Assembly: GCA_963691655.1 (NCBI GenBank)
Contig: OY829326.1
Coordinates: 24,106,878-24,170,877, forward strand
From: Toxonevra muliebris
Taxonomy: Eukaryota > Arthropoda > Insecta > Diptera > Pallopteridae
Direction of reading: 5' to 3'
DNA: 64,000 nt
Part shown: in pieces, positions 41,901-53,307 of the stretch
How the letters are laid out: the number at the start of each line of letters is the position of its first letter
Position numbering within the stretch: position 1 is the stretch's first letter
Translations under genes and position numbers: made by a program
Notes under the pieces: model-generated
The model's input: only the letters and a program-made list of their open reading frames with translations
The model's database searches: none
What the model was told of the DNA's origin: nothing

Positions 41901-44900
41901 TCGGTAAAAAGGCGGTATGCGGTTTTGGAGTCGAAAAACCAGTACACTACAGCGAAAAACTGTATAGATACGAGCCAAAGTCTTGACTGATGCGGAGTTT
42001 TTAGATATTATCAGATATAAAAATTTGCTTTTGCCTTCTGTTTATCTAGAGGAGTAAACACTTTTCTTCGTTTTTCTGCAAATTAGGTACAATTTGAAAT
42101 TTAGAAATTTCATCACTGTTATGTATTTCTTCTACATATACAACTAATAGTCAGGCGCGGATACAAGGGGAGCAAATGGGGAAATTTCCCCCCCAAAAAA
42201 ATTTCAAACGCTTAAAAATTTAATAAATTGAACAAGCAAAAAGGTGAAAATAATTAGTTATTGTTGTTTTTAGTTATTACGATTTACTTTCAATTATAAG
42301 AATAAGGAATAATCTTGCTCATTAAACCACTTTCCTTCTCAATGGAAATGTGCTGAAATAATAATGATACCTAAAGCAAATAAACCTGAAAACTCATAAG
42401 TTTGCTGACAATATTCTCGAAAGTATTCGAAAGAATACCCTTGAGTAGATTGCTAATAATCGTCATAAGAAAGATACTCCTGAGCAATATCCTCGTATAG
42501 TGAATATTGTCACTGACATTCTGGAACGCAAACAATATTGCTCTGCCATATTTTTGGACATTCAGCAAGCCTTCGACAGAGTTCGGCATCTAGGGCTATT
42601 ATAAAAATTAAAAAATTTTGTTCCAGCACCATTTCATTTGGTCTTAAAGTCCTATCTACATGAAAGATCATTCTATTTTAAAATAAATGATGAAACTTCA
42701 GCCATATGTCAAATAAAAGCCGGAGCACCACAGTGAAGTGTACTGGGTCCTGCTTTTTATTCAATTTTTACCTGCGACTTGCCTGAAACTGATGGTGTTA
42801 CTATTGCTACTTATCTAGACGATACTGCCATTTTAGCGTCAAATAAATCTCCTACTTCTGCAAATCTAGTTCAGAAACAGCTCGACGACACTCAATAATG
42901 GTTACTTCGTTGGAAAATAAAGCTAAATACAGACAAGTCAGCAAATATCACGTTTTCATTAAGAGGAGGGGAATGTCCTCCGTTAAATCTGAATGGAATT
43001 ACTATCCCCAAACGTAACTGTGTTGAATATTTAGGACTACACCTTGATAAAAGATTAAATTGGAAGGAGAATTTAAAGGCTACACCTTAACATAAAAATA
43101 TAACTCAAGCGCTGATTATCTGGTCCGAAATCAGAGCTGAGTCTTGAGAACAAACTATTACTTTATAAAACGATATTGAAACCACTTTGGACATACCACA
43201 TACCACTAGTAATTGAAACTTAGAAATACTACAACGTTATCAATCCAAACACAATTTTTGACCGATTATAAACCAATCTAAAACCGAAAACTGAATAAAT
43301 GTTTCCTATGGTTAATATTTTCCACGATTCTTTACCTGGAAATAGGTCATAGAAATTGTGAAATGATTTGCTACAGGTTTTCTCCAAAATGCTTAAAACG
43401 TTTCAGTCCATTTTCACACGGTCATACCTCCGAAATTATTAGAAATCGAGATAAAGTTAATGATAAGCAACAAAAAAAAAACAAAAAAAAGCCTACGTAC
43501 GCAACGCACCAGCCCGCGATTTGGTTCATATAGAGAATTTTTATTTTTTATTTCCATCCCCCCCGCCCCCCCAAAATGCTTCCTGGATCCGCCACTGTAA
43601 TATTAGTACTCTCAGAGTGTGTACAGTTTTTGACGGTAAACAATTTTTGTAACTATTCTATTTCGCTTAAACTAGTTCATTTATTCTGGGGTCCTTAAAC
43701 TTTCAGAATCCTACAAGAAACCAAAATGTTCAAAAAGTTCATGCGAAATTTCCCTCTGTAGAAAAAGTTTTAGTCTAATTGACAGCTCAATTACACAAAA
43801 CAATTGCTCATAAAAATTTAGAATTTCGCCTACATAAATTTAGCCAAGTACATAATGCTTGTGTATTATATTTAGATATACACAAACAATTTCTTAGCCA
43901 CATATGTATGCATATATCCTCGAACCAAAAAACATTTATTACCTGTTAGTATATACGAGTATACCACAAAGTATACATTAAACTTCAAGAAGTTTAAAGT
44001 CAAAAATACAAAATATTGCATAAAATAAAAAAAAGGCAAGAAAGAAAAAGCAATTAAAAACATTTTACGAAGCCACAAAACAAGAATTTCATGGAAAATT
44101 TTTCACAACAAGGAAACACCAACCTCATTCAAAACGTCAGAGGGGAATTTTAGGCATAACATCGCTAAAACGACAGTAAACGTAGCTTTAATTTATGAGC
44201 TTTTAAAGATGAAAACATGAATTTACGTGTAAGTACTTTTTGAGAGGGTTGTGGTGGTGGTGCTGGTGTAAAAATCAAATACCCTGTGAAAGTCAGCTAA
44301 CACAAAAATTAATTCAATTTAAGACACTTACTCATGGGAGTTGAACAGTTTCTTTCTGAGGGGTGAAATGATAAGGTACAAAGAATGTAATTGCAAGGTG
44401 AAATTTATACAGGTTGGAAGAATAAACTTTTGTTTTGGAGAGCAGCTGATGTTTTGCGGAAGTTATAAGAATAAAAAGAAGAACAACTAATGGTTCTCAA
44501 GCAGTTGAGTTGTAGTAGCGACTGAGGAGATCATTGACCTTTTTTACTTAGATGGGAATAGAAAGGGAATTAGTCTCAAAGGGCGAGGAAATACTGTACA
44601 AGCGCTTTTAGAGTATTTTGTTATCATCTGAGAGTGTTTAATTTTCATAATAAGTTTGGTTTCTTTTTCATATTCCATGTAAAAATAATTGGAAAATTCA
44701 ACTTTCATGAACGCTAAAGGGTACTTCAAATTTCAGAGTCTACCATATTTTGCTTTTTGTCTCATACAAACAGATTTGCTTCCTCCGCTCCTCCTTGGAA
44801 GATCTCCGGCTGCGCTTTAAGTCAATTCCAAAGAAGAAACGAAAGTAAATGGTTTTTCGCAGGTGAAATCATAAAGAAATAAAACACAAAATGTATATGA

Positions 44901-45811
44901 AATTCGTTCCATATGGGAAGCAATAGCGTTTGAGAAAATGTCGGAGACTTCATTTCAAAAAATTAATACATAATAAATCCATAATAAATACTTAATAGTT
45001 AATTTTATTAGCTCTTAACAATTTGTTCCCCATTCTCCACTTACAGGTTGTTCCGAAAGGCATGTACAATCTGCTGATATGGATACAGAAAGAATACAAC
45101 AATCCACCGATAATTGTAACTGAAAATGGCGTCAGCGATAAGGGAGGTCTAAACGATTATGCTCGCGTTGACTATTTGAATATGTATTTGACATCGGTGC
45201 AGGATGCCATTGAAGATGGTGCAAATGTGCAAGGATATATAGCATGGAGTCTAATGGATAGCTACGAATGGAAAGCTGGATTTACGTAAGTGTTTTAGAA
45301 TGCAATTTTTTTTTTTTTTTAGGGCTTTTTAATTTATTAAAATGTGAAAAAAAAACATATTTAAAATTTAATAATTTTTATGAACGATGCTTGAAATGAA
45401 ATTTAGTTTAAAATTGACGCTGGACACGTCTTTTTCAGTTTCTGTCTTTCTTTTATTAATATATTATACTTCTTCTTTTATTTTGCATTAAATTTTCATT
45501 TAATTTCTATTTATTTTTAAAGTGAGAAATTTGGCTTGTATCATGTCGATTTCAATCATCCACAACGCACACGCACAGCTAAAGTTTCCGCATTAGTCTA
45601 TTCGAATATTTGTAAAACGAATGCAATCGATTGGAATTATCGCCCAAGTTTGGATGAGACGCAGATATCAGCGATGGCACGTCGACAGGAAGAGGAAATA
45701 AATACATCGCACAGTTCGAGTGTGGCAGCGACGGTGATAGTAAAAAGAAGCTTATGGACTTTTCAGGGATGCTTAATTTTATTCTTTGCTCTTTTAATGT
45801 GTGCACAATAA
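23960..45811 (+). CDS. Glycoside hydrolase family 1 beta-glucosidase (myrosinase-1-like), complete, six exons
   Basis: Retaining beta-glycosidase that cleaves beta-glucosides or related substrates outside the cell. Exons are 23960-24069, 30452-30644, 39266-39650, 40045-40544, 45047-45285 and 45523-45811. All junctions are GT-AG and in phase, giving 571 residues. Exon 1 encodes a signal peptide (hydrophobic [12 protein letters not shown] near residues 18-30). Family motifs follow: [16 protein letters not shown] with substrate-binding Q61, YHW at 162-164, acid/base E208 in TINEP, nucleophile E422 in VTENG, and the aglycone-side [12 protein letters not shown]. The last 20 residues are hydrophobic ([19 protein letters not shown]), suggesting a GPI signal or membrane anchor. 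From memory the Drosophila relative is CG9701. Introns of 6.4, 8.6 and 4.5 kb are full of transposon remains, but the reading frame is intact. The exact substrate cannot be read from sequence. Confidence 0.94.
24340..24390 (+). repeat. Possible degraded tRNA-derived SINE head
   Basis: GACTCAGTTGTTGAGC resembles a tRNA A box and GGTTTGATTCTTG, about 20 bases on, a mutated B box. The acceptor stem does not pair well, so it is not a functional tRNA. It sits in the first GH1 intron. Confidence 0.3.
29375..29660. repeat. Short tandem array bounded by 16-bp inverted repeats
   Basis: The left end ATTTCTACGGCCATAA and the right end, inverted, ATTTCCACGGGCATAA match at 14 of 16 positions. Between them degenerate units of the form GGTCACAATTTCTACGGAAT ... 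TATAAATTG repeat at roughly 60-base spacing. It lies in the first GH1 intron. It looks like a non-autonomous element with internal tandem repeats. No coding capacity was found. Confidence 0.5.
30885..32101. mobile_element. Partly duplicated inverted-repeat element hosting a second insertion
   Basis: Ends are ATAGCGGCGTTTTATTCGCCA (30885) and, inverted at 32081-32101, ATAGCTGTGTTTTATTCGCCA. A second internal left end lies near 31181 (AGCTGCGTTTTATTCGCCA). A truncated first copy (30885-31180) therefore sits head to tail with a longer copy (31181-32101). Shared blocks include CTTATAAAGAGTAAAAACTA at about 31075 and 31918. The second copy is interrupted at 31299-31758 by another MITE. It has no coding capacity and lies in the second GH1 intron. 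Confidence 0.6.
31299..31758. mobile_element. MITE A, intact copy, flanked by a 12-bp direct repeat
   Basis: The right end is ...AAATGCATCTACCTCTAAAT then ACTACTACCATG. Its inversion matches the left end poorly at the tip but well from AGGTAGATTCATTTTGACAA inward. The internal stretch TTTTGACAAGTAAGAGGAAC is repeated in inverted form near 31680. The flanks GCTGTTATGTAT (31287-31298 and 31759-31770) are identical 12-base direct repeats, and the sister copy at about 30950 shows the uninterrupted site. A second copy lies at 56042-57045. Confidence 0.65.
32388..32679. repeat. Two identical 127-bp direct repeats
   Basis: Positions 32388-32514 and 32553-32679 appear identical over 127 bases, separated by 38 bases of ATTAA-rich sequence. 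The lack of mismatches in non-coding intron DNA indicates a recent duplication or an assembly artefact. No gene or element ends were recognised in the unit. Confidence 0.8.
36428..38322 (-). pseudogene. Decayed hAT transposase (DUF4371/TTF type) and element
   Basis: Minus-strand fragments in order match the DUF4371 hAT transposase layout: [17 protein letters not shown] and SPDIQDE (about 38100-38000), IREDFVGFV (about 37900), [20 protein letters not shown] (about 37790-37730), and [20 protein letters not shown] (about 37430-37370). Frameshifts and stops separate them, so no protein is made. The right boundary, read on the minus strand, is CAGGGTCGTAGCCAG at 38322-38308, a hAT-like tip. The left boundary near 36428 (CAG...CAATAGGGGCC) is a weak match, and no clear target duplication was found. 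The whole lies in the second GH1 intron. Confidence 0.7.
41118..42118. mobile_element. Non-autonomous hAT-like element
   Basis: The left end CAGTGATGGAAAAGTAAGTA and the inverted right end CAGTGATGAAATTTCTAAAT share CAGTGATG. Flanks CTATGTAC and TTATGTAT agree at 6 of 8 positions, both differences being C/T, consistent with an old 8-bp target duplication. GC-richer internal repeats lie at 41480-41640. No transposase was recognised. Confidence 0.6.
42152..43597. mobile_element. hAT-like ends enclosing a LINE insertion
   Basis: The left tip CAGGCGCGGATACAAGG and the inverted right tip CAGTGGCGGATCCAGGA match at most positions and are followed inward by G-rich (left) and C-rich (right) runs. 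Flanks contain TAATA on both sides but no clean 8-bp duplication. The interior is largely a Jockey-like reverse transcriptase pseudogene. Confidence 0.5.
42300..43490 (+). pseudogene. Jockey-clade reverse transcriptase pseudogene
   Basis: One plus-strand frame reads through [37 protein letters not shown] (catalytic box at about 42812) and [17 protein letters not shown], the order expected for a Jockey-type LINE polymerase. At least four in-frame stops occur in the same frame (42602, 42734, 42896, 43088) without a frameshift between them, so decay was by point mutation. The 3' end degenerates toward an A-rich tract near 43470-43490. No endonuclease domain was seen upstream, so it is 5'-truncated. 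It lies in the fourth GH1 intron. Confidence 0.85.
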
Positions 45812-45994
45812 GTTTTTGAATTTATGATGAACCTACCTATTTAATATTTGTATATATATTTTTACGATACTCATATCTTGCCATAAAAATGATATTAATA
45901 AAATTAATTTTTGTAAACAAAATATGAAACATAAAATTGGTTTTTGTTTTCGTATTGATGTAAATTGAATTATTACAATATGGGTTAGTATCTG

Positions 45995-46228
45995 CAGGAC
46001 CGGATTTAAGAATTTGGCGCCCCTAGACAGTTGAAAAAATTCACAATCGTGTTGGTACGTGAACCAACAAAATTCTCTGATCAACTGTTCTAATATTGCC
46101 ACAGCTGTCAAGTTCCCGTTCCTCGCGGGTAAACCAAATTTTGGAAGTTCCCTTCAAAATTTGTCGCTAATTAGTTCTTGTTGTCCTAGGCAGCTGCCTA
46201 CATTTCCTGCTCAGCAAATCCAGGCCTG
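45995..46228. mobile_element. hAT MITE, 234 bp, exact 8-bp target duplication
   Basis: The left end CAGGACCGGATTT and inverted right end CAGGCCTGGATTT match at 11 of 13 positions. Flanking AGTATCTG (45987-45994 and 46229-46236) is identical on both sides, the hallmark of hAT insertion. It lies less than 200 bases after the GH1 stop codon, at or just beyond its 3' untranslated region. Confidence 0.85.
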
Positions 46229-46959
46229 AGTATCTGATATTTCATAAGGAAGTATATCTAGTATGCTTGATATTATTAAAATTATTTTTTTCATTTCTAA
46301 TTTCATACTTTTTTATTAATGCTTCCACTGCTTTACAACCTTTTGAACCTGAAATTAATAAGTACTTGCATCTTTCAAATGTAAATTTCATTCAGGAAAA
46401 CGTTGCATTCATAACGTTGTATGTCAGCACATCAATAACATTAAATACATTCATAAATAGTTAATTAACAACATTTCACAATATTTTTGTTATTAGAATT
46501 TGTTGTATAAGTTTTTAATAATGCCTTAAGCTAAGGTTAATGACACAGTTGTTTTTATATGACGTACCATAATTGAAACTGATACCTTTCTTTATGCGGC
46601 TATAAATAGATTTCTCAGACTGTATTTATTGTATGGCGTTTGTTATTAATTTATTTCATGCTTTTTTGTACTTTTGCTTGTTTATGGAAAAATCCCAGAA
46701 GTTCGCAGAAACTCATAAATCATAATAGATCCGTTTATAGCAATCCGTGGATAAATGGGTCAACGTATATAAATATGTATACAAATATTGATTAAATAAA
46801 CCGGAAATGGAGTTACTAATGGTTTTACCACAATCTCTTATTTAACATAGTTTAAAATCAATATATATGCACAACTGTTTTCTAAGTAGAAGTTTTAATT
46901 AATTCATAGTTTCATCAACAAATATTTATTTTTATTTATTTATTATTATTAGTTAACGG

Positions 46960-47235
46960 GGAAGACCCAATAATCAGACACTGCGACCTGAAAAATATTT
47001 AGTGCTAAACCCAAAATAAGGCAAAATATTATCTGATATCTTAATGTAGGTTAAAACATTTTTCGTAGGAAAAAATCTCATTGTATTGGTGGAATATTCA
47101 ACTTTCTGGGCCAAGCCAGGGATGGGCAATAACACAGAATATGAGTTGCCGCCTCATCATCTTCCATGCGCAAAAGACACTCTGCCTGATTAGACAAAAC
47201 TAACTTAGTAGTTAGCTCAAAATGTCCAGATACAC
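46960..47235 (-). pseudogene. Non-LTR retrotransposon C-terminal fragment
   Basis: The minus strand reads GHFELTTKLVLSNQAE then CLLRMEDDEAATHILCYCPSL, the same C-terminal cysteine/histidine motif as at 21836-22114. The second cysteine of the first pair is lost (CLLR), and a stop follows shortly after. It is a short dead 3' piece of a LINE. Confidence 0.65.
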
Positions 47236-47925
47236 ATATAGCAGGGATAACAGTTACGAAAAATATTTAAAAAAAAAATGAAAAATATTTTCAGAGGTTT
47301 TGTTTTATAAATCAAAAATAACTATTATTTGTAAGCAAAAAAAAAAAAAAAATTAAAAATCATTTAAAATTTTATAATAATTTTTTGTAGTAAAAAAATC
47401 ACTCAAAATTTTTATTTTTGAAATATATATGAATAAAAATCACAAATAATTTTTGTCACAATTTGAGTTTTTTTTTTTAAATCACTCTATCTACAAACTG
47501 ATTTGAATAGCAAAAAGTGTTGATAAAAATATACTTTTATTTCACTATTGAAATTGATTTAATTCGTTAAAGTTAAGTTTAACAAATAGTTTTTCCTTCA
47601 AGCTGATTTTACCAGCATGAGTGATTTTTATTTATACTCTTCAATGAATAAAATTATTATGATTTTATGAATAAAAATTAAGATTGATTTTTATTTTTAT
47701 TCTTTAATATTAAAAATTAAAAAATATTTTTGGATTCTTGATATCTGCGTAGTAGTGTTTAGAGTTCCAACTTTATAGCTGTGGCTAGTTAGCTAGGCCT
47801 TTTTCACTGAGCCGTCTAAATTTGACTCTCGAAAATTTTGGGTAATAAGAATCTAAATGTTTGTTGTTCTTTATAAGAAAAAATAATATTTTCTTATATA
47901 CATATAGAAGAATGAAGATATGCTG

Positions 47926-48301
47926 TTTGAAGCATTTCATTTGTATGCGAAGTGGCACGCTCACTTGTGCAAAAACTACTACATTTCGCCCGATTCCCAT
48001 TTATCTAAAATCAACCAAATTTTTACTACTGGCAATACGCCTTCAGACACAAAATTTCATTTCTTTCGTTTCTTAGATAATTTTGTTTTGTTTTTTTTTT
48101 TGTATTAAAGGTGCCACGCCTATTTGAAATTTGAATGAAATCAACCAAATTCTGCCGTAAGATTATTAATCTCTCGGCTTCATACACAAAATTCCATTCG
48201 GTTTCTTGTTATGTTTACGCAGATATGCAGTTTCAATCATTTCGTACGTATGACAGGTGACACGCCAATTTGTTCAAAACATTTCGGATAACCTCTTTGA
48301 T
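47926..48301. repeat. Degenerate tandem units, about 125 bases, next to the hAT element
   Basis: AAATCAACCAAATTT and TTCAGACACAAAATTTCATTT near 48008-48065 recur as AAATCAACCAAATTC and TTCATACACAAAATTCCATT near 48136-48200. CACGC-containing segments repeat near 47955, 48115 and 48260. The array ends where the 48310 element inserted. Confidence 0.45.
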
Positions 48302-48309
48302 CTGTTCGA

Positions 48310-50063
48310 TAGTGTCCGACCGAATATTCGGCTTCGGTTCTTCGGCTAATCGGCCTAAAATTGCACCTTCGGCTTCTGCAAAAACTGGCCGAAGTTTTGG
48401 CGGAAGTATTTTGGCGAAGCCGAAGATTATAAGCATTTTATTTTATAATAAATTTTACTATAGATTGGCAGTAAAATTTTATACAAATAAATAAATGTGA
48501 AGTAGTTATATAAAGTATTTACAGAATAATTTCTGTGTTATATTTTCTCCGTTTGCTTGTTCCATTTTTAATTTTGAAGTAACCCGCAGATTTACAACCG
48601 TATTAACAGTTATTAGTGATTTTTTTTAACAAACAACCTGCTAGAGCAAATACAATTAAAGGCAGCAGAAGCAAGCCAAACTTTTTTACTTTTTAAAGAA
48701 GACTTGACGCGTATTGAAAAGAAGCGTGAATTGTTAGAGAAGCCGACATTTTCCATTACTGGCGCTTCACTTTTTTTTTTTTTGCTTTCAAGTGGGTCAA
48801 AAAAATTTAAAATTGTTTTGGCTAAAATCGCTCTAGAATATATATGTAAAGGGATTCTTTGAAATTCACAGTCGATTGAAAGTTACAGATGTTTATTTGC
48901 AGGCCTTGATACAGCAGTCGTGCATATTTGAACTTTGAAACTAGTTTTTCTCAAAACAGCATTTTTCGAAATGGCTGCCATGATATCTCCAAAACTAATG
49001 AACTGATTGGTCTTAAATTTTCATCGTATCTTCAATTCATCTGTAGTTCTACTCCGTCCGAACCAGGATCATTGTGATATCTCTCAATGTGTTTTAATGA
49101 AATTGAAATAGTTGAAAAAAATTACAAAAATCAAATACTTATTTTTAAAACTAGATAGATAAAAATACAAACTTTTAATGGCTTAACTAAAAGAACATAA
49201 GTACAATAAAACTATCCCAAAAATTGAATTTTCAATATTTTTACTCAACCCTGTAGTTCCCAAGCGTTCTCAAGACAGCCATCATCAAAACGGGTTTAAT
49301 TACCACCTTACTAGTTTTTTGTTGCCAATATGGAATTTCCTAAACTTTGAAAAAAAAATGCAGTCAAAGTCAAAATTTGTCAAAAACAAAAAAATTAATT
49401 ATTTTGTTTGAATTCGAGATAAAAATAAAAAAATTAATAAAATACTTCCCGTCATACTAGCCAGATAAAAAACTTAGCTGTGAGTAGCTAGAAATTTAAA
49501 TTTGTTATACAAAATATTTAGTTATTTGAAAAAAATTGCTAAAAAGTTTATTCAACAACAAATACTTTTAGGCATTCAACTTTTCCGGCTTCATAAAACT
49601 ACACCCAATAAATTTTTTAGGGTTTTGAAATCAGATTTATGCTTTTTACATTAAAATTTATCAATCCCAATTTTTTTTAAATCAAGCAAAAAATTGGGAA
49701 CTAGAGGGTTTATTCTGGTTCCGGCTACAGGTCTATCGATTAATACGCTTTGATTTTAGATAAGCAGAATCATGGCAGCCATCAGCCAACTTTTTTCGTT
49801 GAACGACAGTCGTTCTATAGATATATAGTCGATGTAACTTTATATTTTGACGTAAACAAATTTTTAAATGATTCTTGAAATAAATAATATTTGTCAGCTC
49901 CTTCGACAGTGAACACTTATTTAGTGTTACAGCTTTTTATTTGGAGTATCTACTATTTATATTTTTCTGTATATGTTTGCAAATACATAGGTAGAAAAAA
50001 TTTATTTTAGTTTTCAGCTTCGGCCGAAGGTTCGGTCAAAAAATTACCTTCGGTCGGACACTA
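48310..50063. mobile_element. hAT-like element, 1754 bp
   Basis: The left end TAGTGTCCGACCGAA is perfectly inverted at the right end (TTCGGTCGGACACTA). Flanks CTGTTCGA (48302-48309) and CTGTTCCA (50064-50071) match at 7 of 8 bases. The left sub-terminal region is rich in CGGCTTCGG-like motifs. Near 48626-48778 a plus-strand frame stays open for about 50 codons (NLLEQIQLKAAEASQTFLLF and KEDLTRIEKKRELLEKPTF), possibly a piece of a lost protein. No transposase core was recognised. Confidence 0.7.
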
Positions 50064-50071
50064 CTGTTCCA

Positions 50072-52788
50072 TTGCTCAATGAACACATATGTAAGTTTAG
50101 GCAGTATAGATGGACATAGAAACAAACATTCACTTTTATATATAAGGGGACTAAAAAAAATTCGTGGTGTTTTATTAGTTTTTGAAAAATCCAGAGTTAA
50201 TAGACGACTCTTTAAAGTTTTTTCAATATTTTATTTAAAATTTCATACAGATTCGATAAAGTGAATGTGAAATTTCGGGAAGCAAGAAATACGATTTGTC
50301 ATTCCTTACAGATTTGGAACCTCAACTCAAGCCAGCGCAAACCACAAGTATACAAAATTCATATGGAATAAATGCGCTATCCCTTGTGACAGTTTCCACG
50401 TGGTTTTAAAAATTCTAAACCAAAAGTTTTTCTGTGTAGTACGACACTCGTGAAGGCCACCCGAAGTATTCCATCAACGATGCAAATCTGTGGTCACATA
50501 ACAACACAACTCGCGTTTTGTCGAATTCGAGTTATTATTATAATTAAAATCTTCATATCCGAATTCATATTGTGTTAAAATTTTATGAATATCGGTTCAG
50601 TGGTTTACGAGATATTAAAGGAAAAATAGCATAACTCAAATTGATTTCTATTAGCATTTGAATCTTTGAAGTGCTCTCCTCTAAAATTCAAAAAACTGAC
50701 TTATGCTGTGACCAAAGGAATGTGGCCCTGGTAAAGATTAAAATTGGCGAGGATCCCAGAGATGATACCTGATGAACGGCATAAAAAATATTAGAAAATT
50801 ATCTGGGATATACGAAGAAATCTGCTCGATGAGATTCCTGAATTTTGGCAATTAAAGAGGGAAAATCGAGTTTTTTATTCAATTTCAATTCAATTTATTC
50901 CCATAAGAAAATATAGTAGTGCACTAAGATATGAAATCTTTTACAGTACTTAAAATTAAGATAAAAATAAATAGGCAGCTTAAAAAGAAGAATCACAGTA
51001 AAGAAAGAAAGAAAATAAATTATTAAAAATAAAAAGTTAAACTATTATTGCCTGTTTTTTTCCAACGAACTTGGGGAATTTTTGTTAGTGTCTCCGCATA
51101 TCGATTATAATACAATGATAAAATATTAAAAAAATATAAAATTAAACTAATAAAAAATTATGTAATTACATCTATCTTAAAAGAGTTTATTAACATTTGC
51201 TTGTTTCCTTCCACTTCCGTCTACGTCTAAATCGATCAATAATTTTATTTTTGCAATTAAAATTTTTGTAATTCAACAATTAAACAAAAGCAAAAATCAA
51301 ACCATTTAAATCAATTTGCAAAATAATAGCGTAAAAATGTCATATGCCATTTTTGCAATTTTATAATTCTCAATTAATTATACCTATTGTGGAATTGTGG
51401 GTAAAATTTGGAACACATGTGTTCATATTAACGTAGTGAACTATTTAGCTCTATGTACATTGTGTATATTTAACTATTGTATTTAGTATAAAACGAGATT
51501 ATTATATATGTATGGATATATAAGTTTTTATTGTACTTAAATGTATTATTTGGTATCATATGATAAGATCCGTTTCATATCTTATGTGGTTTTTTTGTAA
51601 ATCACATGCAAATTTATAAAAAAAAAATTTTTTTTTTAATTTTACAATCTCAATGCCGAATTTTATTGATATTTTGAAAAAGTAAAACTACAAAAGTCAC
51701 AGCTTAAATCAAGCTATAAAAAATTATTTATAAAATTGCTTTTGATGAAAGGTAAAGAAAAAGTGAAATACTGTAGTTATATTGTTGAGAAATGTATTCA
51801 GAAATAATATAAGCTATTGTGTTGAAATTTTGCTCTAATTTGATACTTATATGGCATAATCTTCTATCTTTATACATTTTTATCACTTTTAAAAATCCTC
51901 AATCCTCAATTCTAAAAGAGAGACTATTAAAAGCCGCTATGACCCGCTCTTAACTTGAAATCAATTTTATTCAAATTTCATCAAATCATTAACTTTATTA
52001 AATAACGAACTATGAAGTCGTTAAAAAAAAGTGTTTAAGTGTTGCTCGTTCCACCACATGCTAATGAGTTTTATTATTTGCAGTAGCTATTCGCAGTAGC
52101 AGTTGCAAAAGTTTTCAACGTACGTCTCAAGTGACTTGAATGGGCCTAAATATAAAGAAACTTTAGTAAGACACAGACACGTTAAGGCTAAAAGCACAGA
52201 ATCACTGAATACAAAACAACAACGCGATACCATCGAGAAGGAAAATAAGTTGCAGTGGTGCCAAACAAGATGAAGAAAGTAACGTCGGACAGTTTTTTTT
52301 TTGTTGTTGTTTGTTTTTATGTAAAAACAAATCGCTTTGGGCTTATATAACATTTACCACAACTACATGTCTGGAGCAGTTTCCTTGTATACAGTTTGCT
52401 TATAAATTTTATATAAATGTTTTTGCACCACTAAAGGTAGTTTGACATCACTTAGCTGTCGTGCACAGAAATTACTTTTATTTTTATTAAAAATAAATAA
52501 GCAAGCAAACAAAAAATAAAGATAAAAAAATGAAAGGGTTACAAAAAAAAAAAAACAAAGTAAATAAAATCAGAAACAAACGAAAATAGCCAATTTGCTG
52601 ATGCAATTATGCAAATGCATTGCAACAGGCAATTTCATTAAAATGCAAAAACAAAACTTTACTTTTTAAATCGTGTTTGTTTGTTTATCTGGTAAGGTTC
52701 GATAATCTCTAATATTAAGTTTTAATTATCTACTCTATTGATTAAGCAAGCACACTCGTAAGTGGCACGCTTATTTTTTAACTAAATA
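50072..52788. other. Non-coding stretch with no recognised element
   Basis: AT-rich sequence without terminal repeats, RNA genes or long frames that I could recognise. The stretch 50690-50880 has slightly coding-like composition but is broken in every frame. Confidence 0.4.
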
Positions 52789-53008
52789 TAGTAGAACCTC
52801 TTTAGCTCAAACCTCATTAACGCGGGGGAATCTTCATTCATTCCTTCCCACACAAACTCAAAAATCTTTATGTTTCAAATTATAACTTAATATAACTCGA
52901 TTTATTTTTCATAGTTTTTGGCAAAACTGACATCTGCAAATCGAATTTTTTAATGAAAAAGGGAGCAAGAGAAAAGTATGCACATGCATTGGGAAATAGA
53001 GAGAAATA

Positions 53009-53235
53009 GCAATGAGTTGCTCTCTTACTTTTGTTAATAAATATTACAAGAGCAGCTGTTATGAAAACAAAATGTCTAAAAAAATGTAGAAGCTCTTACA
53101 TTTCCCTTGTTTTTTATAACCATGTGTTTGAGGGTTGCTGAGTTATTTTCAGCATTTCAAGTTAAATTCGTTGAAATTCATTTGACAGTTTTTGTATGGC
53201 GAAATTTCGTACTTCAGACGCATTTCAACGAAATG
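53009..53235. repeat. Dispersed repeat, copy 2 (partner at 2363-2620)
   Basis: Same-orientation match to 2363-2620 with several small gaps. Because this copy sits inside the putative pogo-like element, the copy near 2.4 kb may be the remains of the same element. Confidence 0.6.
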
Positions 53236-53307
53236 CCAAATTTACCCGAAATTTCCTCTCCTGAGTTCGCTCGAGTCCGTACGAGTGAAGTTTGTAAAAA
53301 TTATATT

